Shown: piece after piece, positions 47,711 through 59,526 of the stretch
Layout: each line of letters opens with the position of its first letter
Position numbering within the stretch: position 1 is the stretch's first letter
Assembly (NCBI GenBank): GCA_002803225.1
Contig: NXFV01001621.1
Coordinates: forward strand, 1 to 64,000
Source: Gamarada debralockiae
Taxonomy: Eukaryota; Ascomycota; Leotiomycetes; Helotiales; Hyphodiscaceae
Reading direction: 5' to 3'
DNA: 64,000 nucleotides
Notes under the pieces: generated by a model
The model's input: only the letters and a program-made list of their open reading frames with translations
The model's database searches: none
What the model was told of the DNA's origin: nothing
Program-made: the position numbers and the translations under genes

Positions 47711-49924
47711 ATGACCTGGGAAGAACTCAACAAGGGAAATTCAGTCCTTAGTTTCGCGGGCACAGTTGTGACTATTTTAGGCGTCATTTGGGGCGTCTGG
47801 GTTGCCGGATGGCAGCTCAACGTCCGCAATACGAAGGATAGCCTAGGCTCAATCTGTCTCGACGAAGATCTGATGGGGTATTTCGTTTCCAAATCTCCAA
47901 AATTTTGGAGCATTTGGCCTATCAAGCCAAAACCGGACGTTCCCAGACTACCGACTGTCTCTGGGTTAATCAAGGCTGGAGACCTGGGAGTATTCAGCTC
48001 TTCTATGTTCACCTCGATGCCAGCGTGCTACAGCCGTGTCTCGTGGAAGCCAGTCTACGAGGCTTTCTTCCGCGAGTATGTGTGGGCACAAGAGAGACCC
48101 GGAACACCAGATTTTGGAACTCTGAGCTTAGACGAAACGGATAAGCAAGGCCATCTTCTCAAATATTTAAAGAAAGCTCGCCATGATGTATTCATGACAA
48201 AACGGAAGGCTGAGAACAATAATCCAGTAAGTCGCTAGCTACAGGCAGCATAACGGTTTTCTAGGCCTGAATACGATCCGAGCTGATATATCCCAAGATC
48301 CGACTACGACTGCTCGAACTAGTAGGTCACGCCTCCAAATCCAAATGTCCCCGAGATATCGCCCCTCCTCGAGAAAATCTCGAATATAGATCCCCACCTT
48401 CTCTATTATAGTTGGAGCCTGAACATTCCCAGAGGTAAACGCGATGTAGAATTGTGCGAGACAGAAGCTCAAAACAACATCGTAGGTCCATTACTCATTA
48501 GTAGCATAAGGCCATTGGACTTCCTAGACCCTAAACCATCCAAGGGATACCCGCCTAATTGGACGAAGGATCATAGTGAAATCTGGATACACAAGGAGAA
48601 GCCCTGTGTCGAGGTTTTTGAGGGAGAATTGGCCGCATTGTCTGTCTTCCTAGGCATTATAATGCGCCACGGAGACTCGTCAACGGATTGGCGAGGGGCT
48701 TTTGGCACTGTTTTGACGTCAGGGAAGACCGGCCATTACACCACACTAAGGCTCGTTCATAGCCAACGGAACTTTAAAGATCTTCTCGGAGGCGGCAGCG
48801 GCTATTCGACCCTTTTTGCAAAGCACATGGCGTGCAGCTGTCTCCCCTTTGCACAAGGTTTTTCAAACACCAATAATCAACTTATGACCCATACCATTGT
48901 GGTGTCGAAAGACGAGAAACATTTTTTTGAGAGTGCCTTGCCGACCCAGAAAAGGAATGTCAAAGATCTACATTTCCCTCCCGGGGTTAAGTATCTCGAG
49001 TCACTCCCAGGGGCTGCCCTTGTAAACAGCTACTATTTCGACTGCCATAAGGGCAATATCTACGATTCTCTGACACTTGAACCACTTGATCCAAAGCGTC
49101 AATGGTGGTACCGCGCAATCGCTGGAATTGCATTTGGGGGGCTCGTACCAGTGGCAACCGATTACCTGGTTGAAGCAGTGGCTTCCACAATTGGAGGATC
49201 TCTCAAAGAAGACAGCGAGCTCCAGACATTCATCGGGCTTATGGGTAGAATTGAAGACCACGCGAAGAAGACGGTGGCAGTAAAGGTACATGTGACACCT
49301 GAGGACTTCCGTGTTCCACTTTTTGGCAAGGAGATAGAAGACTTTGCTTCTTTGATCTGGAAGGACGGGGCACAATTCAACTTCGATACTTGGCTTTCTG
49401 ATGAAAACAGAACTACCATGGACGTCGCCGAGTTGCTAGGCCAATTCACCACTCTCTTAGAGTACCTCATTGCCTCCACAAAGGTCACTGATGAGAAAAA
49501 CGTCAAGCTAGGTGCAGACAAGTTAAAGTTGAAGGTTGAGGAAGTATTCGAGGCGTGCGTCAAATGGATATCTGGCGAGTATAAAACCACTAAGGATTGT
49601 CAAACCTTAGTCAGTTCCAGGAAAGCCGAAGAGGTTGGAAATTCTTCTACGACTGAGAATAGCGGGAAGAAGGAAAATCGCCCTCTGCATTGTGTTATTG
49701 ACAAACTGGACGACAGGAATATGCAATTCAGCCTGTGTCCTTGCGAATGTGGGGCTGTGGCTTGGTACATTATCAAGGCCTGGACAGCAATCGTCCAAAA
49801 AGTGTCGTGGGACGACCATCCAAAAGCGACTGACCAACAAGGATCGCGGGGCGACCAGCAGAAAGAGGAGGACAGGAAATATCAGCCACCCCAGAAGCTA
49901 CCTTATGTCTCAGCATGGGTATAA
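47711..49924 (+). CDS. Unrecognised two-exon gene, 704 aa, single N-terminal membrane segment
   Basis: Exon 1 47711..48226 and exon 2 48326..49924, joined by a 99-nt intron (CCA|GTAAGT...CTAGTAG|GTC) in phase 0. I do not recognise the family. Residues about 13-35 form one strong hydrophobic helix (FAGTVVTILGVIWGVWVAGW). Next are SICLDEDLMGYFV, then a soluble region with FGTVLTSGKTGHYTTLRLV, CSCLPFAQGF and VKYLESLPGAALVNSYYFDC. A second weakly hydrophobic stretch follows (YRAIAGIAFGGLVPVATDYL). Near the C-terminus is a Cys cluster CPCECGAVAWY, then a polar Gln/Glu-rich tail. Codon pattern and intact length suggest a living gene. It lies between a transposon-like element and a gene-poor AT-rich stretch, so it may be lineage-specific. 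Confidence 0.65.
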
Positions 49925-51515
49925 CGCAAAATGGGGTCTAACGTATCTGTTTTAAACTAATATATAAAGTTATACTTGCCTTATAATAATGTTTTCTTGG
50001 GAATAAATTCTATAATTTACTTGTAAAGATTATTATACTTTTTTTACTTGAAATCCCCTGCCACATCTATCAGTTGATTTCTACTAGTCTTTTTACTGAT
50101 TGTGATTGTGGTAAAGGTCAAAATGAGAAGAAGAACAAGCCATCCTGGTTTTAAATAATCTATACATCTGCGAAACTTTTTCTTTTTCCCGTTTCTTGAC
50201 TTTGTGGACAGCGGCCATTGTGTTAGTACTTAGTAATCTCCCAGCGGAAGTACCACCGTCGACTCGCCAAAGGCAGCTTGATCGGATGAGCATGTGCGAG
50301 ATTGATTCTCACATTTCTGCTCTATTTTGTGACGATTGAAATTTCGGAACAGCGGGGATATCTAGCTCCAGGCAAGCGGTCATCTGTGAAGATAGTGGGA
50401 CGCTGGTTGAGGTGACAACAATGGCAACGTCCAACTCATCTTGGGGCAAATTTTCCTGCTGACAAATACAACCCTCAAGTCATAACGTGGCACAAGCTTG
50501 GCTTGGTAAGGATTGTAGTTTAACCGTTACTGCACTTCAAGTCCATGGGTGTTGGGTCCAATGCTTTTTCGTGGTGACTTGCTGTCCTCGTTATCCAAGC
50601 CAAGAATGCTGGACGCCGCATTCACTAGTTCGATCCAGCGGCCTTATTGGTCAATATGTAACCCAATGAGCACTTAGTTCGGACAGGGGAAGCTCATCGA
50701 GTTTTGTGGCAAGTATGATTCGTATGGAAAAGTGTGAAGACTTATCTGGGGATTCCAAGTTGATGATGCGTGTACATAGGCTGGTAAGGAATTTTGCCAC
50801 CTCTTTCCTGGAATGGAATATTTGAAAATGCAACTCATTACCGTAGTATTACTTAATAGGATCACATAATTTTATAAGCAATTCCTTATATAAGACATGA
50901 TTCCAAATGACTTAGATAGAAACAAATAAGGTTCTCAGAGCATATCAGGTACCTAATTTACCTGCCATTTTTTGGCTGTCGCTAATTTTCAGGCTATACT
51001 CCCTAAAGTTACAAGTTGTCTTCAGGCTCTCAGCCACTATATTTCAGGCCGTTTCAAGCTATTCTGCGCCGAATGGGCACTAATCGCGAATTTGGGTCAC
51101 CTGAAATTTTAGGCTGGCTATTGATAACGAAACACAGGCTGCACTCCCACCAGGGGGTGTCAGAATTCGTGACGATCAAAAACTTTCGAAGGACCATATC
51201 TCACCACAACTTTTTGAAGAAAATTAAGTTTACTATGCGATTCTGCACTATCGATAGTACAAATCGCATACACATCTTAATTGTTATTTCGAAAATTGAG
51301 AGTTTTGTATTAGTTTGAAAAATTTCCGACCGTCGCGAGTAGTTCCAATCTTCTCGGCTATGCCGGACGCTATATCAAGCCTAATATTCACTGTAAAAGC
51401 GATTACCCCCTATTATATGATATAGTCCAAAATGGACCAAAAACACCATTAAAGTAATAAGATAATATGTTATAAGCCAATTAATACGGTAGGTTCTTTC
51501 ACCCCCTGTGGAGGA
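49925..51515. other. AT-rich intergenic region with a palindrome
   Basis: No gene recognised. Strongly AT-rich at 49960-50060 and again at 51390-51490, compatible with old repeats. CAGGCT words recur (50990-51060, 51134-51143). The palindrome at 51235-51269 is listed separately. Confidence 0.5.
51235..51269. repeat. 35-bp imperfect palindrome
   Basis: Centre ACTATCGATAGT (perfect 12-bp palindrome) with outer arms ATGCGATT and AATCGCAT; only a few unpaired positions between them. It could be a protein-binding site or a transposon end. Confidence 0.8.
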
Positions 51516-52733
51516 TTAAGAAGGGAAGTTTCCGACCTTTGCCTGTCGTCTGGTCTGTTCAAGTAGCCATTTCAAACCCAACACTGATTTTTCCTGATGG
51601 TACTTTGAGAATTGCGCCTGTGGAAAGATGGTCCAGAACCCATGTGGCAGACCAGGAAAGATATCAACCTTAGTTTTGATTCCACACTCTTCTCTCAAGA
51701 TTTCCTCATATAGCAACCCAACGTCTCTCCAGGTGTCGGCACCTGCAATGATGAAATAGGCGGGTGGAAGGTTATGGTGTCCAGTGGGAAACAGAAGAGG
51801 AGATCTCAAAGGTGAGAAAGGGTCGGGATTGTATGTGCCTGGCAAGAGAATTAGTATCTGGACGCGGAATCTTTTCTGGAAGATACGAAGGAAAGTCGCT
51901 CACGGAAGGAAAACTCGTTCGATGCGCGATTGAACACTGGCGCATTCTTGTTCTGCTCCCAGGAAATGACGCGTGATTTATACTTCTCAGGCAGGGCTGA
52001 TACAATGCATGGCGATGGAAGTGAAAGATAGAGTCCAGTAAGGGGTGGAGTAAGTCCCGCGTCTCGCCATAAGTGGGAGACGGCGATCATTGTTGTGGCT
52101 CCGGAGGAACTAAAAGTAGGAAATGTTAGGTACTGATAGATGCTGGGAGAAGGAATTGTAGCTGTGAGCTTACACTCCACCGATGACAAACCCTTTCGAA
52201 GGATCTGCGTTGAGTGACTCGTAGTTTGCCGCAACCTATCATACATCAGCTCCTGAACAATAATCACACAAGCTGAAGGTCTAACTTACCCACCTGACTC
52301 CATCATAGATGTCATTGTGAGGGATGGGAAACGGATGTTCAGGTGCGTGCCTATGATCCAGACTGACAGCCACACCTCCTAATTTGCTCGCCCAAGCTCT
52401 ACAATTTGGTTCCTCTTGTTCCAGATGCCCCATTAACCAACTTCCCCCATATGTCATCACCAGCAATGGCATTCCTTCTCTAGGGACAAAAAAAGGTGTG
52501 TAACTTCTTGCCCGATTGAAAGCTCCATCTCTCATTGGAATTTGAAGGTCTTTCTCGACAACATCCGGCCAACGTTGCGAGGGCTTACGGACTGCGCTGA
52601 GAGCGCGGAGGGATTGGATGGTAGTATTTGGGGTCACCAGTTGATAGCCACCGAGTGCAGGAAGAAGCGCTTCCAACTCAGGGTTGAGTTTCGAAAGTGA
52701 AGCCCAGTCTTTCGTAGGGGGAGGGGAATCCAT
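51516..52733 (-). CDS. Alpha/beta-hydrolase fold-3 esterase/lipase
   Basis: Cytosolic carboxylic-ester hydrolase of the hormone-sensitive-lipase-like family; substrate unknown. Exons 52733..52290, 52235..52174, 52109..51904 and 51838..51516 join in phase to 344 aa, the usual family length. The oxyanion-hole motif reads TYGGSW rather than the usual HGGG/HGGGW. The nucleophile elbow GGVSSG is rebuilt across intron 2 (GT|GTAAGC...TTTTAG|T). The acid lies in IIAGADTWRDVGLLYEEIL and the catalytic His in GLPHGFW. Other family marks are DHRHAPEHPFPIPHNDIYDG and SALPEKY. There is no signal peptide. A truncated second copy follows upstream at 53.2-53.7 kb, pointing to tandem duplication. Confidence 0.88.
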
Positions 52734-53236
52734 GGTTAAATAACGAAATCCAGTTGTTTAACTTTTGTTGGAAGGTAGAAGATAATGCAAAAAGGAAGAA
52801 AACTTTGGAGTGATGCAGGCTTGAGATTGAGGTGAGAATGGGCGAACTGTGCAAGATTTAAAGACAATAGAAGCGGAACTTTTTTGCAGGCCCGGAGTCC
52901 ACGTACTCGCCTTCCGTGAGATCCAATACATCTTGTACTTAATTTCTGCGTACTCAAGGTACAGCACAAGTCCGAGTATACAAAATGAATGTTTTGTGAA
53001 TTCTAATCTGCAGCCACAAGCACTCGCAATGCGAACAATACGACCGGCGTAAGGACGGCAAAAATTGACCCGCAGTCACGTGGTGCAGTCCACTGCACCA
53101 GTTGATCACCTGATCGCTGTCATGATTTGAAGAACTGGTAGAGAGCAACTGTTGTTATTCATAAGTTCATCAAATGATACTTGCTTTAATTATTACACTT
53201 CTTTGACGTTCCAGATGATGGTGAATCCTCCAACAG
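52734..53236. other. Intergenic region between the two hydrolase copies
   Basis: 503 nt holding the promoter of the intact hydrolase and the 3' flank of the broken copy. No gene recognised. Confidence 0.45.
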
Positions 53237-53727
53237 CTACTTCTTCACCCCCTTCTTCAACGGCCACTCAAAACCAACGTCAGTCTTCTTAAGCCAGTCT
53301 TTCGTGAACTCAGCTTTTGGAAAGAAACTCCAGAATCCGTGTATCCGGCCAGGGGAAACATCCAATTTGATCTTCACACCTTGTTCTCGCAAGACTTCAT
53401 CGAACAATAAGGCATAGTCTCTCGAGAAATCCATACCAGCTACTTGCAGATAGGTAGGGGGCATATTTGCGTGTCCTGTTGGCCATAGGAATGCAGATCT
53501 ATATGGTGAGTTGTCAGGGGCTTCGTAGGCATCTGAGATATGGTCAGTATGGAAAGATCTCATTCTCATCGTTGTTACTGAGTACCTACCTCCGAAAAGC
53601 TTGATTGCAGTTGCGTTGAAAATTGGAGCGTCAGCATTCTGTTCCCAGCTTCTGATCCCTTTGTCAGAGGTGTATGGCTCAGGGAGTGCACTTGGCATGC
53701 AAGGGACGTACGCTGTGGCCCAAAGTT
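53237..53727 (-). pseudogene. 3' fragment of a second alpha/beta-hydrolase gene
   Basis: Encodes only the C-terminal half of a close relative of the neighbouring esterase: YVPCMPSALPEPYTSD, GIRSWEQNADAPIF, then an intron (GGAG|GTAGGT...CTCAG|AT, about 61 nt), DAYEAPDNSPYRSAFLWPTG, YLQVAGMDFSRDYALLFDEV (acid) and GRIHGFW (His). The oxyanion loop and the GxSxG nucleophile are missing. Similarity stops abruptly at about 53727, exactly where the DUF6604 frame ends. The remaining splice site and frame are intact, so truncation rather than slow decay removed the 5' half. Confidence 0.8.
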
Positions 53728-55444
53728 TTAGTGCTTTCCAAGAAGAGACTCCCAGGGCTTCCTAACATTGCCCTTTTCGTCGTCGAAGATTGTGCGACCG
53801 AATTTCTGACGTTCATTGATCAAGAAGACATCCTCCATTGGCGTCTCGAAATCATCTGTAAGGGGCTTTTTGACATCATCGATAAAGCAGCGAGCATATG
53901 CTTGATGATACCGCTGACATGGCGATCCCGGGCGAACTCAGATTTGGGGTAATCCAAAGGCGACTCATCAACACAGACTTTCTGAACCTTGCGGAGCAAC
54001 TTGACACAACGCTCATTCAACGTAAGCAGGTCGAGTCTAAAGATTCTATCCTCTTGGAAACATTCCTTCAAGATGGAGATCATTTTGACCGGTGCAAGCT
54101 TTGGCTGGGTCTTGTTGTGGTTTTGATGGTGTGGACATGGAATTTTCTCCACCGAATTCCAACTGCTTTACGAGGCGTTTGGTGACGAACATTTCCAGCA
54201 TGACAATTGGATCTTCGCGTGCTCTTGTTGGGTTCCAGCGACGGGTACCGGGATTTCGGCCGGCTCGGGAGTTTCGAAGATCCGCATAAAGGGGGACGAG
54301 ACGCAAGTGCCGAACTCATTCTTCGACATGGGAACTCTGCATTTAGGGCACTTGACAGTGGGATTTACCATTTCGATCCAACCCGATGATGATGGCACTG
54401 ACGCCTTGAACCAAACCAAGATGTCTGAAACAGTGCACAGGATTTTGTTGGACGATCTCCCATGAAAATGTAGGAAGAACCTTGCCAGTCAATCAATTTC
54501 TCAAAGTCTGTCCACTCTGTCGATGCTGGCATGTTGCTACTTTGATGAGCCGCGTTGTAAAGGTGGATCGTTGCCAACATTGCGGCTTGATCTCCGGCAA
54601 GACCGATGGCTAATTCATGTAGTTCTGTCAAGAACATTTGAATGGTTAGCCCGCAAAGCATTGGATGATTGCGAAACAGAAATAACGGATCCCACGAATA
54701 GATTTTGGCACGAACATCAAAGTAATCGTCCAACATGTCTTGAATGAAGTCTTGCTGGGCGAGAAGCCGAAGGCGCTGGCTCATTTCCGAAAGGCAGCTG
54801 TCATGATCTTGTACCAAATGGCTCGACTTCGTATGTGACAGTGGTCTTGAATGTTTGATGGCCTTTGATGGTAGTGGTTCTGTGGTCACTTCTGCGGGAT
54901 CCTTAACCTCGAGGTATTCAAAAATGTTGCCAAGTTCTTTAACTTCGATGCCGGAAGGTGGTGTTGGGACTTGGCAGTTGAATGTGGAACACTATCACTC
55001 TTGCTTGACTGAGTCAAAATTCGGCGTACATCCTCTAGAATTTGGATAAAATGTTGATGATGCTCATTCGCATTTTTGAAAGTATGGCCGTTATCGGTCT
55101 GTTGCGAAGCACACCATCCAGCACATTGTTTCCCGCCTTGATAAGTTCTCCGAGAGTTTGGATGATCAAGCTGGGAACATTATGCGGGGTAGTAGCTACG
55201 ATGGCCTTGGCTAGGGGAGAGAAGTCTGCCGTGCGGATCTGGAAGGTTCGATTTGCATCTCGTTGAGGAGCAGCAGCTCTGGCCTTGCCAATCTACCCTT
55301 TACTTTGGCATTTGAAGATAGCTCGGAGAATATACTATCTACGCGGTTGGTATTCTTTGCGGTCACACCTAGCTAGGATACAAGGCTGGTTGTGCTGGCC
55401 TTGTATTGTTTGTATGTATCGAAGAGGAGAGGAGGGAGCGACAT
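53728..55444 (-). pseudogene. DUF6604 domain protein pseudogene
   Basis: An ATG at 55444 begins MSLPPLLFDTYKQYKASTTS, the signature start of fungal DUF6604 proteins (function unknown). The frame then hits a TAG at codon 24 (55375), in VS_LGVT where Trp is expected. Later pieces lie in different frames: IGKARAAAPQRDANRTFQIR with TADFSPLAKAIVATTP, NANEHHQHFIQILEDVRRIL, EYLEVKDPAEVTTEPLPSKA with LAQQDFIQDMLDDYFDVRAK, CPKCRVPMSKNEFG, and DDFETPMEDVFLINERQKFG followed by a TAA at 53728-53730. At least three frame changes plus the stop make it non-functional. Full-length coverage shows the whole gene was once present. Confidence 0.75.
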
Positions 55445-56865
55445 CGTGATGATTGAGTTGTCTATGAAATAATTAGTAAACTGCCAAAATGAAATGGGCT
55501 GGAAGTTTGGAGCTTTGTGAGAAAACGTACGAGAAGCGATTGGGAAGTCTTCGGAATTGCGTTCAAGGAGCCTCGATTTTGAAGGTGAAGTCGGACTCTC
55601 TGGAACGAGAACGCTAGCTTACGAACAAGTAGGCCGAAGGAGAATATTTCTGACCGAGTCAGCGGAAAACTTTATGGAAGCAAGAGAAATCCATTGTGGT
55701 GGTTGAGTTGATGCGGTTTGTTGAAGGAGGTCGACGATCTACTGTTTCGAAAACCTGAAGGCCTCACAAAAGAACCGAGCGAAGAAAAATTTCCCGAGCC
55801 CTCTATGACGAAAATTAGTGAATAGATCTCGCTGTTGAAGTAGTGAATTGAGGGAATGAAAGTGAGAAGCCGTACTTTACAATTTCTCGGCTACCTGCCC
55901 GCGAAAAGGGGAATTCCAAAAAACGTCAAAAGAAAGCAAGGAATCACCCCTAGGTCAAGAAAGAGGTCTTTTATACTCTCCATGTAAGCTCATCGCGGCT
56001 TCATATTCTAAAACTTAAACCGTTCCAGACCGCAGCCCCGCCGGCCAACTCACCCACTAATCACCCGCAACGCCGTCCCTGCATCTCATAGTAACAAGGC
56101 CGTCCACCCGCGTTGTCACGAAGCCTGCGATGCTCACTCCCGCACATTTTCACGTGGCCATTCCTTAATGAGGTCTTCTACAAAACTGGGGTATCTGCAG
56201 TGGAATTCATAGAGGCTTTGGTGTACTCTATATACGCCGCAGTCGTCTCGTACTCTTAGGATCCATGAAGTTGATGTTGGTACTGTTGAGAATTTGAGGT
56301 GTCCTGAGTTTGGAATTGTTGTTTGAGGCTTAGGAAGAGGTTGGGTTCTTCTGTTTGTTGGAGAGTAATAAAGGAGAGGTAGATCGAATAATTAATAAAG
56401 AGGTATAAATACCTTGGGAGAGTTCCAGCTGGGAACTGGGGATCAGAGACTGCGATTCGTAGAACATCTACTTGATTCCCACACCAAAGATGAATGGCTG
56501 CTTTTTCGAAGTACGAGACGAAGTAAAAGCGATGATTGTAAGTGAAAACCCCAAGCCATCACTTGAGATTGTGGCCTATGCATTGTAGGTTCGGGTATAT
56601 TGGAATAGCAGCTGCGGACTCAACTTTACCTTCAGTTCTCAAGCACCGTACGTACCATTGTCGTACTCCCCGCCCAGACCATATTGGATATCTTTAGCCC
56701 CATTACGGAATGTTCTCCCTATGCTATATCTCCTGCATCTCGTATCCATGTTGTCGGGGTTCCTTGATACACTGTTTCGGTGTATAGTGTCTCCCAGCCA
56801 TCTATCCCTGTCCCAAACCCAAATGTCAGCGCCTAACTCCCTCAAACCCGGCCCATGATCTGCCT
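55445..56865. other. Intergenic region upstream of the DUF6604 pseudogene
   Basis: 1.4 kb with only short frames. One minus-strand frame (56639..56884) overlaps the 3' end of the phosphatase gene and has no known domain. The left part is probably the old promoter of the DUF6604 gene. Confidence 0.5.
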
Positions 56866-57523
56866 TCAATACCCATTCTTCCAAATCTCTTTCCTATACC
56901 CTTCCGTTAACCTCGTATCTTCACCAAACCGTTCCTGCCACCCAACAAAACCCTTGTCCAGCACATAAACCTTCTGCTCCCTCTTCCCATTCCCGTCCGC
57001 ATTTCCATCCCCAACATCCTCCCATTCCCCATCCTCATCTTTCTCCCCGCCCATTTTATCCTCCGAATTCTTCTTCAACGCCTCTCCCACACCAGACTCC
57101 ATATGCACAGGTAAATTTAGGAGACGCTCTCGTTCTCGAATGTAGCGAAGGGCGGCAGACGGTCCTCGCTGTTGTGACAGTGCACAGTGGAAGACGACGG
57201 TTTCCTTGTCTTTTAGTTTTCGGACTAGTTCGGGGATCTTGTAGTCGAGGGTAGAGGACGGAGCGTGGATTGAGCTGCGGATGTGGCCGCCTATGTGATC
57301 TGGTATTTGGTCTCGTCAGCTCTATTTTAGATTGCTTTGAGGAGGATCGAGTTGGGATTGAAGGGGTAGATTAAATACCGTCATCTCGCACGTCTATAAT
57401 AGCTATCTTTGAAGCTGTAGCTGACGCATCGAGATTCGAGGATGCGCTGGGTTGAGCGAGCAGAAGTTCGGAGAGTTTGGTTGAGGAGAGGCGGGGGAGG
57501 TTGGCTACTGTGTGGGCTGACAT
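56866..57523 (-). CDS. YCH1: Rhodanese/Cdc25-like phosphatase (YCH1/Ibp1/Arr2-type)
   Basis: Small protein phosphatase or arsenate-reductase-like enzyme with a rhodanese fold. Exon 1 57523..57379 and exon 2 57299..56866 join in phase 1 through a 79-nt intron (GACG|GTATTT...ACCAG|AT), giving 192 aa. The rhodanese start reads KIAIIDVRDDDHIGGHI, with SSIHAPSS following. The active-site loop FHCALSQQRGPSAA matches C-x5-R (HCxxSxxRGP), as in yeast Ych1 and fission-yeast Ibp1. An acidic, Gly/Glu-rich insert (about residues 120-160) separates it from the last helix-strand block (VYVLDKGFVGWQERFG). Transcribed divergently from an RNase H gene across 269 nt. Confidence 0.85.
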
Positions 57524-57792
57524 TTTGTGCATTCGTTTTCAACTTCGCTGCCCAATGTCGCATATGAAGGAGCTTCAAGAGATGAGGAGGTTGTGGTGCG
57601 AATGCGGCTGGGAGTGAGGTTGGCCCTCGGCGACCGAAACATTGGCGGGGTGATCTCCGAGCGCGTCGCGACGACAATGATCGAGTCATTCAACAATTGA
57701 CATCGTATCACAACAGTGCCAGAGCTACAAGTATACAAATTGCCATCACTGCTAACCGTTCACTTCTAATCAACAACTAGAAACCAGACACA

Positions 57793-58446
57793 ATGTATTC
57801 TCCCGACGATTCAGACAATCCACGCATCTTCGATCCCCGTCAACAAATCCGCGGTAATCCTTCCAAAACCATCTCCCAACCTTCCGATATTCTGCATCAT
57901 GATCCAGAGACAGGGACGAGGAAGTTGATTATGTACGCGCTGGCTGCACCAGATACTCCGAGAGTTGACAAGAACTCCCTCGTAGTCGCAATCGACGGCG
58001 CGTGTAGGAATAACGGCCAACCTAGCGCAATAGCATCGTACGGCGTCTACTTCGCTCCGGATTCTCACTTGAACGCGAAAGGCAATCTCCCAAATCCAGT
58101 CAGCGATTCCAATGTGCATACAAACCAGAAAGCCGAATTATACGCGTTGTCCAAAGCCCTGGATATCGTGGAGCAGAAGTTCGGGGACAATATCATGATA
58201 TCAAGAATGGTTATAATCACGGACTCGACTTATCTGGTAGATGGATTGACGAAGCATGTTTGGGAATGGGAGTATAAGGGATATAAGAATGCGAAGGGGA
58301 AGGATGTCGTTAATGGGGAGGTGTTTAGGGAGCTACATAAGAGGATTGGGAAGCTAGAGAGTGATGGGATGGATATTTGTTTTTGGGATGTAGAGAGGGA
58401 GTGGAATGTGGAGGCTGATGGGCTTGCTAATGCTGCTCTAGAATGA
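57793..58446 (+). CDS. RNase H domain protein
   Basis: Single-exon gene, 217 aa. An N-terminal extension of about 60 aa precedes a type-1 RNase H fold. The four acidic metal ligands are visible: Asp in VVAIDGACRNNG, Glu in NQKAELYALSKAL, Asp in MVIITDSTYLVDGL and Asp in NVEADGLANAAL. Such fungal proteins hydrolyse RNA in RNA:DNA hybrids or are degenerate relatives; all catalytic residues are present here. There are no retroelement domains beside it, so it is a host gene rather than a transposon fragment. The start ATG has good context (CAGACACAATG). Confidence 0.85.
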   Translation: MYSPDDSDNPRIFDPRQQIRGNPSKTISQPSDILHHDPETGTRKLIMYALAAPDTPRVDKNSLVVAIDGACRNNGQPSAIASYGVYFAPDSHLNAKGNLPNPVSDSNVHTNQKAELYALSKALDIVEQKFGDNIMISRMVIITDSTYLVDGLTKHVWEWEYKGYKNAKGKDVVNGEVFRELHKRIGKLESDGMDICFWDVEREWNVEADGLANAALE

Positions 58447-58691
58447 CAATGAGTATGGGAGCATTGGAATCACGCATTGTCGTTGAGGTCGTGAGTTTTC
58501 ATATCGGATGTTGTACAGTGAGTCGTCACATGTTTTAAACTCCTCTCCAGACTCCTATTCAAAATAACACCGGTTCTCAGTATTTTAAAGTAGATGAGCC
58601 AGCGCTTGGTCACCATCTTACATCCTAAACCTCTCAGTACCCAATCCCCTTCAAACCTACCGGCTGGTCCTCCTCTTTCCCCACCAATCCT

Positions 58692-59526
58692 TCACCCTCC
58701 CCACCATCCTCTCCCGCGCATTCCTTGCTTCAACTGCTCCTTCATCTCCAACTCAGCCTCCACATCCCCAAATCGCCCACTCAACTCCTTCCCCTTTCTC
58801 CCAGTACGCACCACATACTCCACCTCCTTCCCAGGCCCCTCGCTAAGCGGCAACGGAACAACTTTGAAAGTCTTGTCTAAATGACCCTCCAAGATCTTCT
58901 TCTGTATCAACTTATCTTTAACCTCAGTCTCCTTGTACATGGTGGCCGTTTGGTCAACTCCACGCCCGGTGCGACGGAGGGATGAGAAGCGGGGTAGGCA
59001 CCCTACTTTCGCCTCGTTTTGATTTAGTCCCGTTGTTTGAGGGAGGGAACTCAGATTGTGGTTTGTTCGAGACCAGTTCTAACAGAGCTGCTCCGTTGGC
59101 AAACCGCATTTGTTGAAAAGCTTGTAGTTCTTCTCTGTAGCACTGGTGGCTGAGACTGGGATTGTACAGGTCGAGGATCAGGTCTTCTCTGCTCATTACG
59201 CATTGCTCGGCCCATAGTCGCGCAGACATCTTGGCATTGTGAAGTCCATTCGGGGTGTTGAACGCAATGCCGCTATCGCCTCTAGGTACTCTTTCGCTTA
59301 CACTGCGGCGGAGGACATCCGTTCCTATGTTTCTGTTATTGGAGAGCATGACTGTAGGAATGCTGTGCTCGGATTGGCCTTCGAAGAACCCTCCGTTTTG
59401 GAGCAGGCGAAGCCATCGACTTGGTGAGATTGGCTCCCGTTTCTGCATATTGGTGTTGCTGGTAGAGGTGGCGCGAAGAATGAATCTGATAGTGGCAGGA
59501 TGGATGAGATTTCTTAGAAGGAGCAT
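58692..59526 (-). CDS. Hypothetical protein, possibly two exons
   Basis: An ATG at 59526 opens 190 codons (MLLLRNLIHPATIRFILRAT...), with a basic, hydroxylated N-terminus that could be a mitochondrial presequence. The rest is polar and unrecognised: LWAEQCVMSREDLILDLYNP and YREELQAFQQMRFANGAALL. Thirteen nucleotides after its stop begins an 82-codon frame (58940..58692: MYKETEVKDKLIQKKILEGH..., FKVVPLPLSEGPGKEVEYVV, GRFGDVEAELEMKEQLKQ) that looks like real protein. A 49-nt intron (GTAGGG...GTGGAG) would fuse the two in frame (KRGE|IDQTATMYKE), giving about 260 aa; its branch site is poor. If unspliced, they would be two very close genes. Confidence 0.45.

Noticed and set aside
56639..56884. 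81-codon minus-strand frame downstream of the phosphatase gene
   Set aside because: Overlaps the phosphatase stop in another frame and has no known domain.
57793..58446. RNase H gene as part of a retrotransposon
   Set aside because: No reverse transcriptase, integrase or LTRs nearby; single clean gene in a divergent pair with a conserved host gene.
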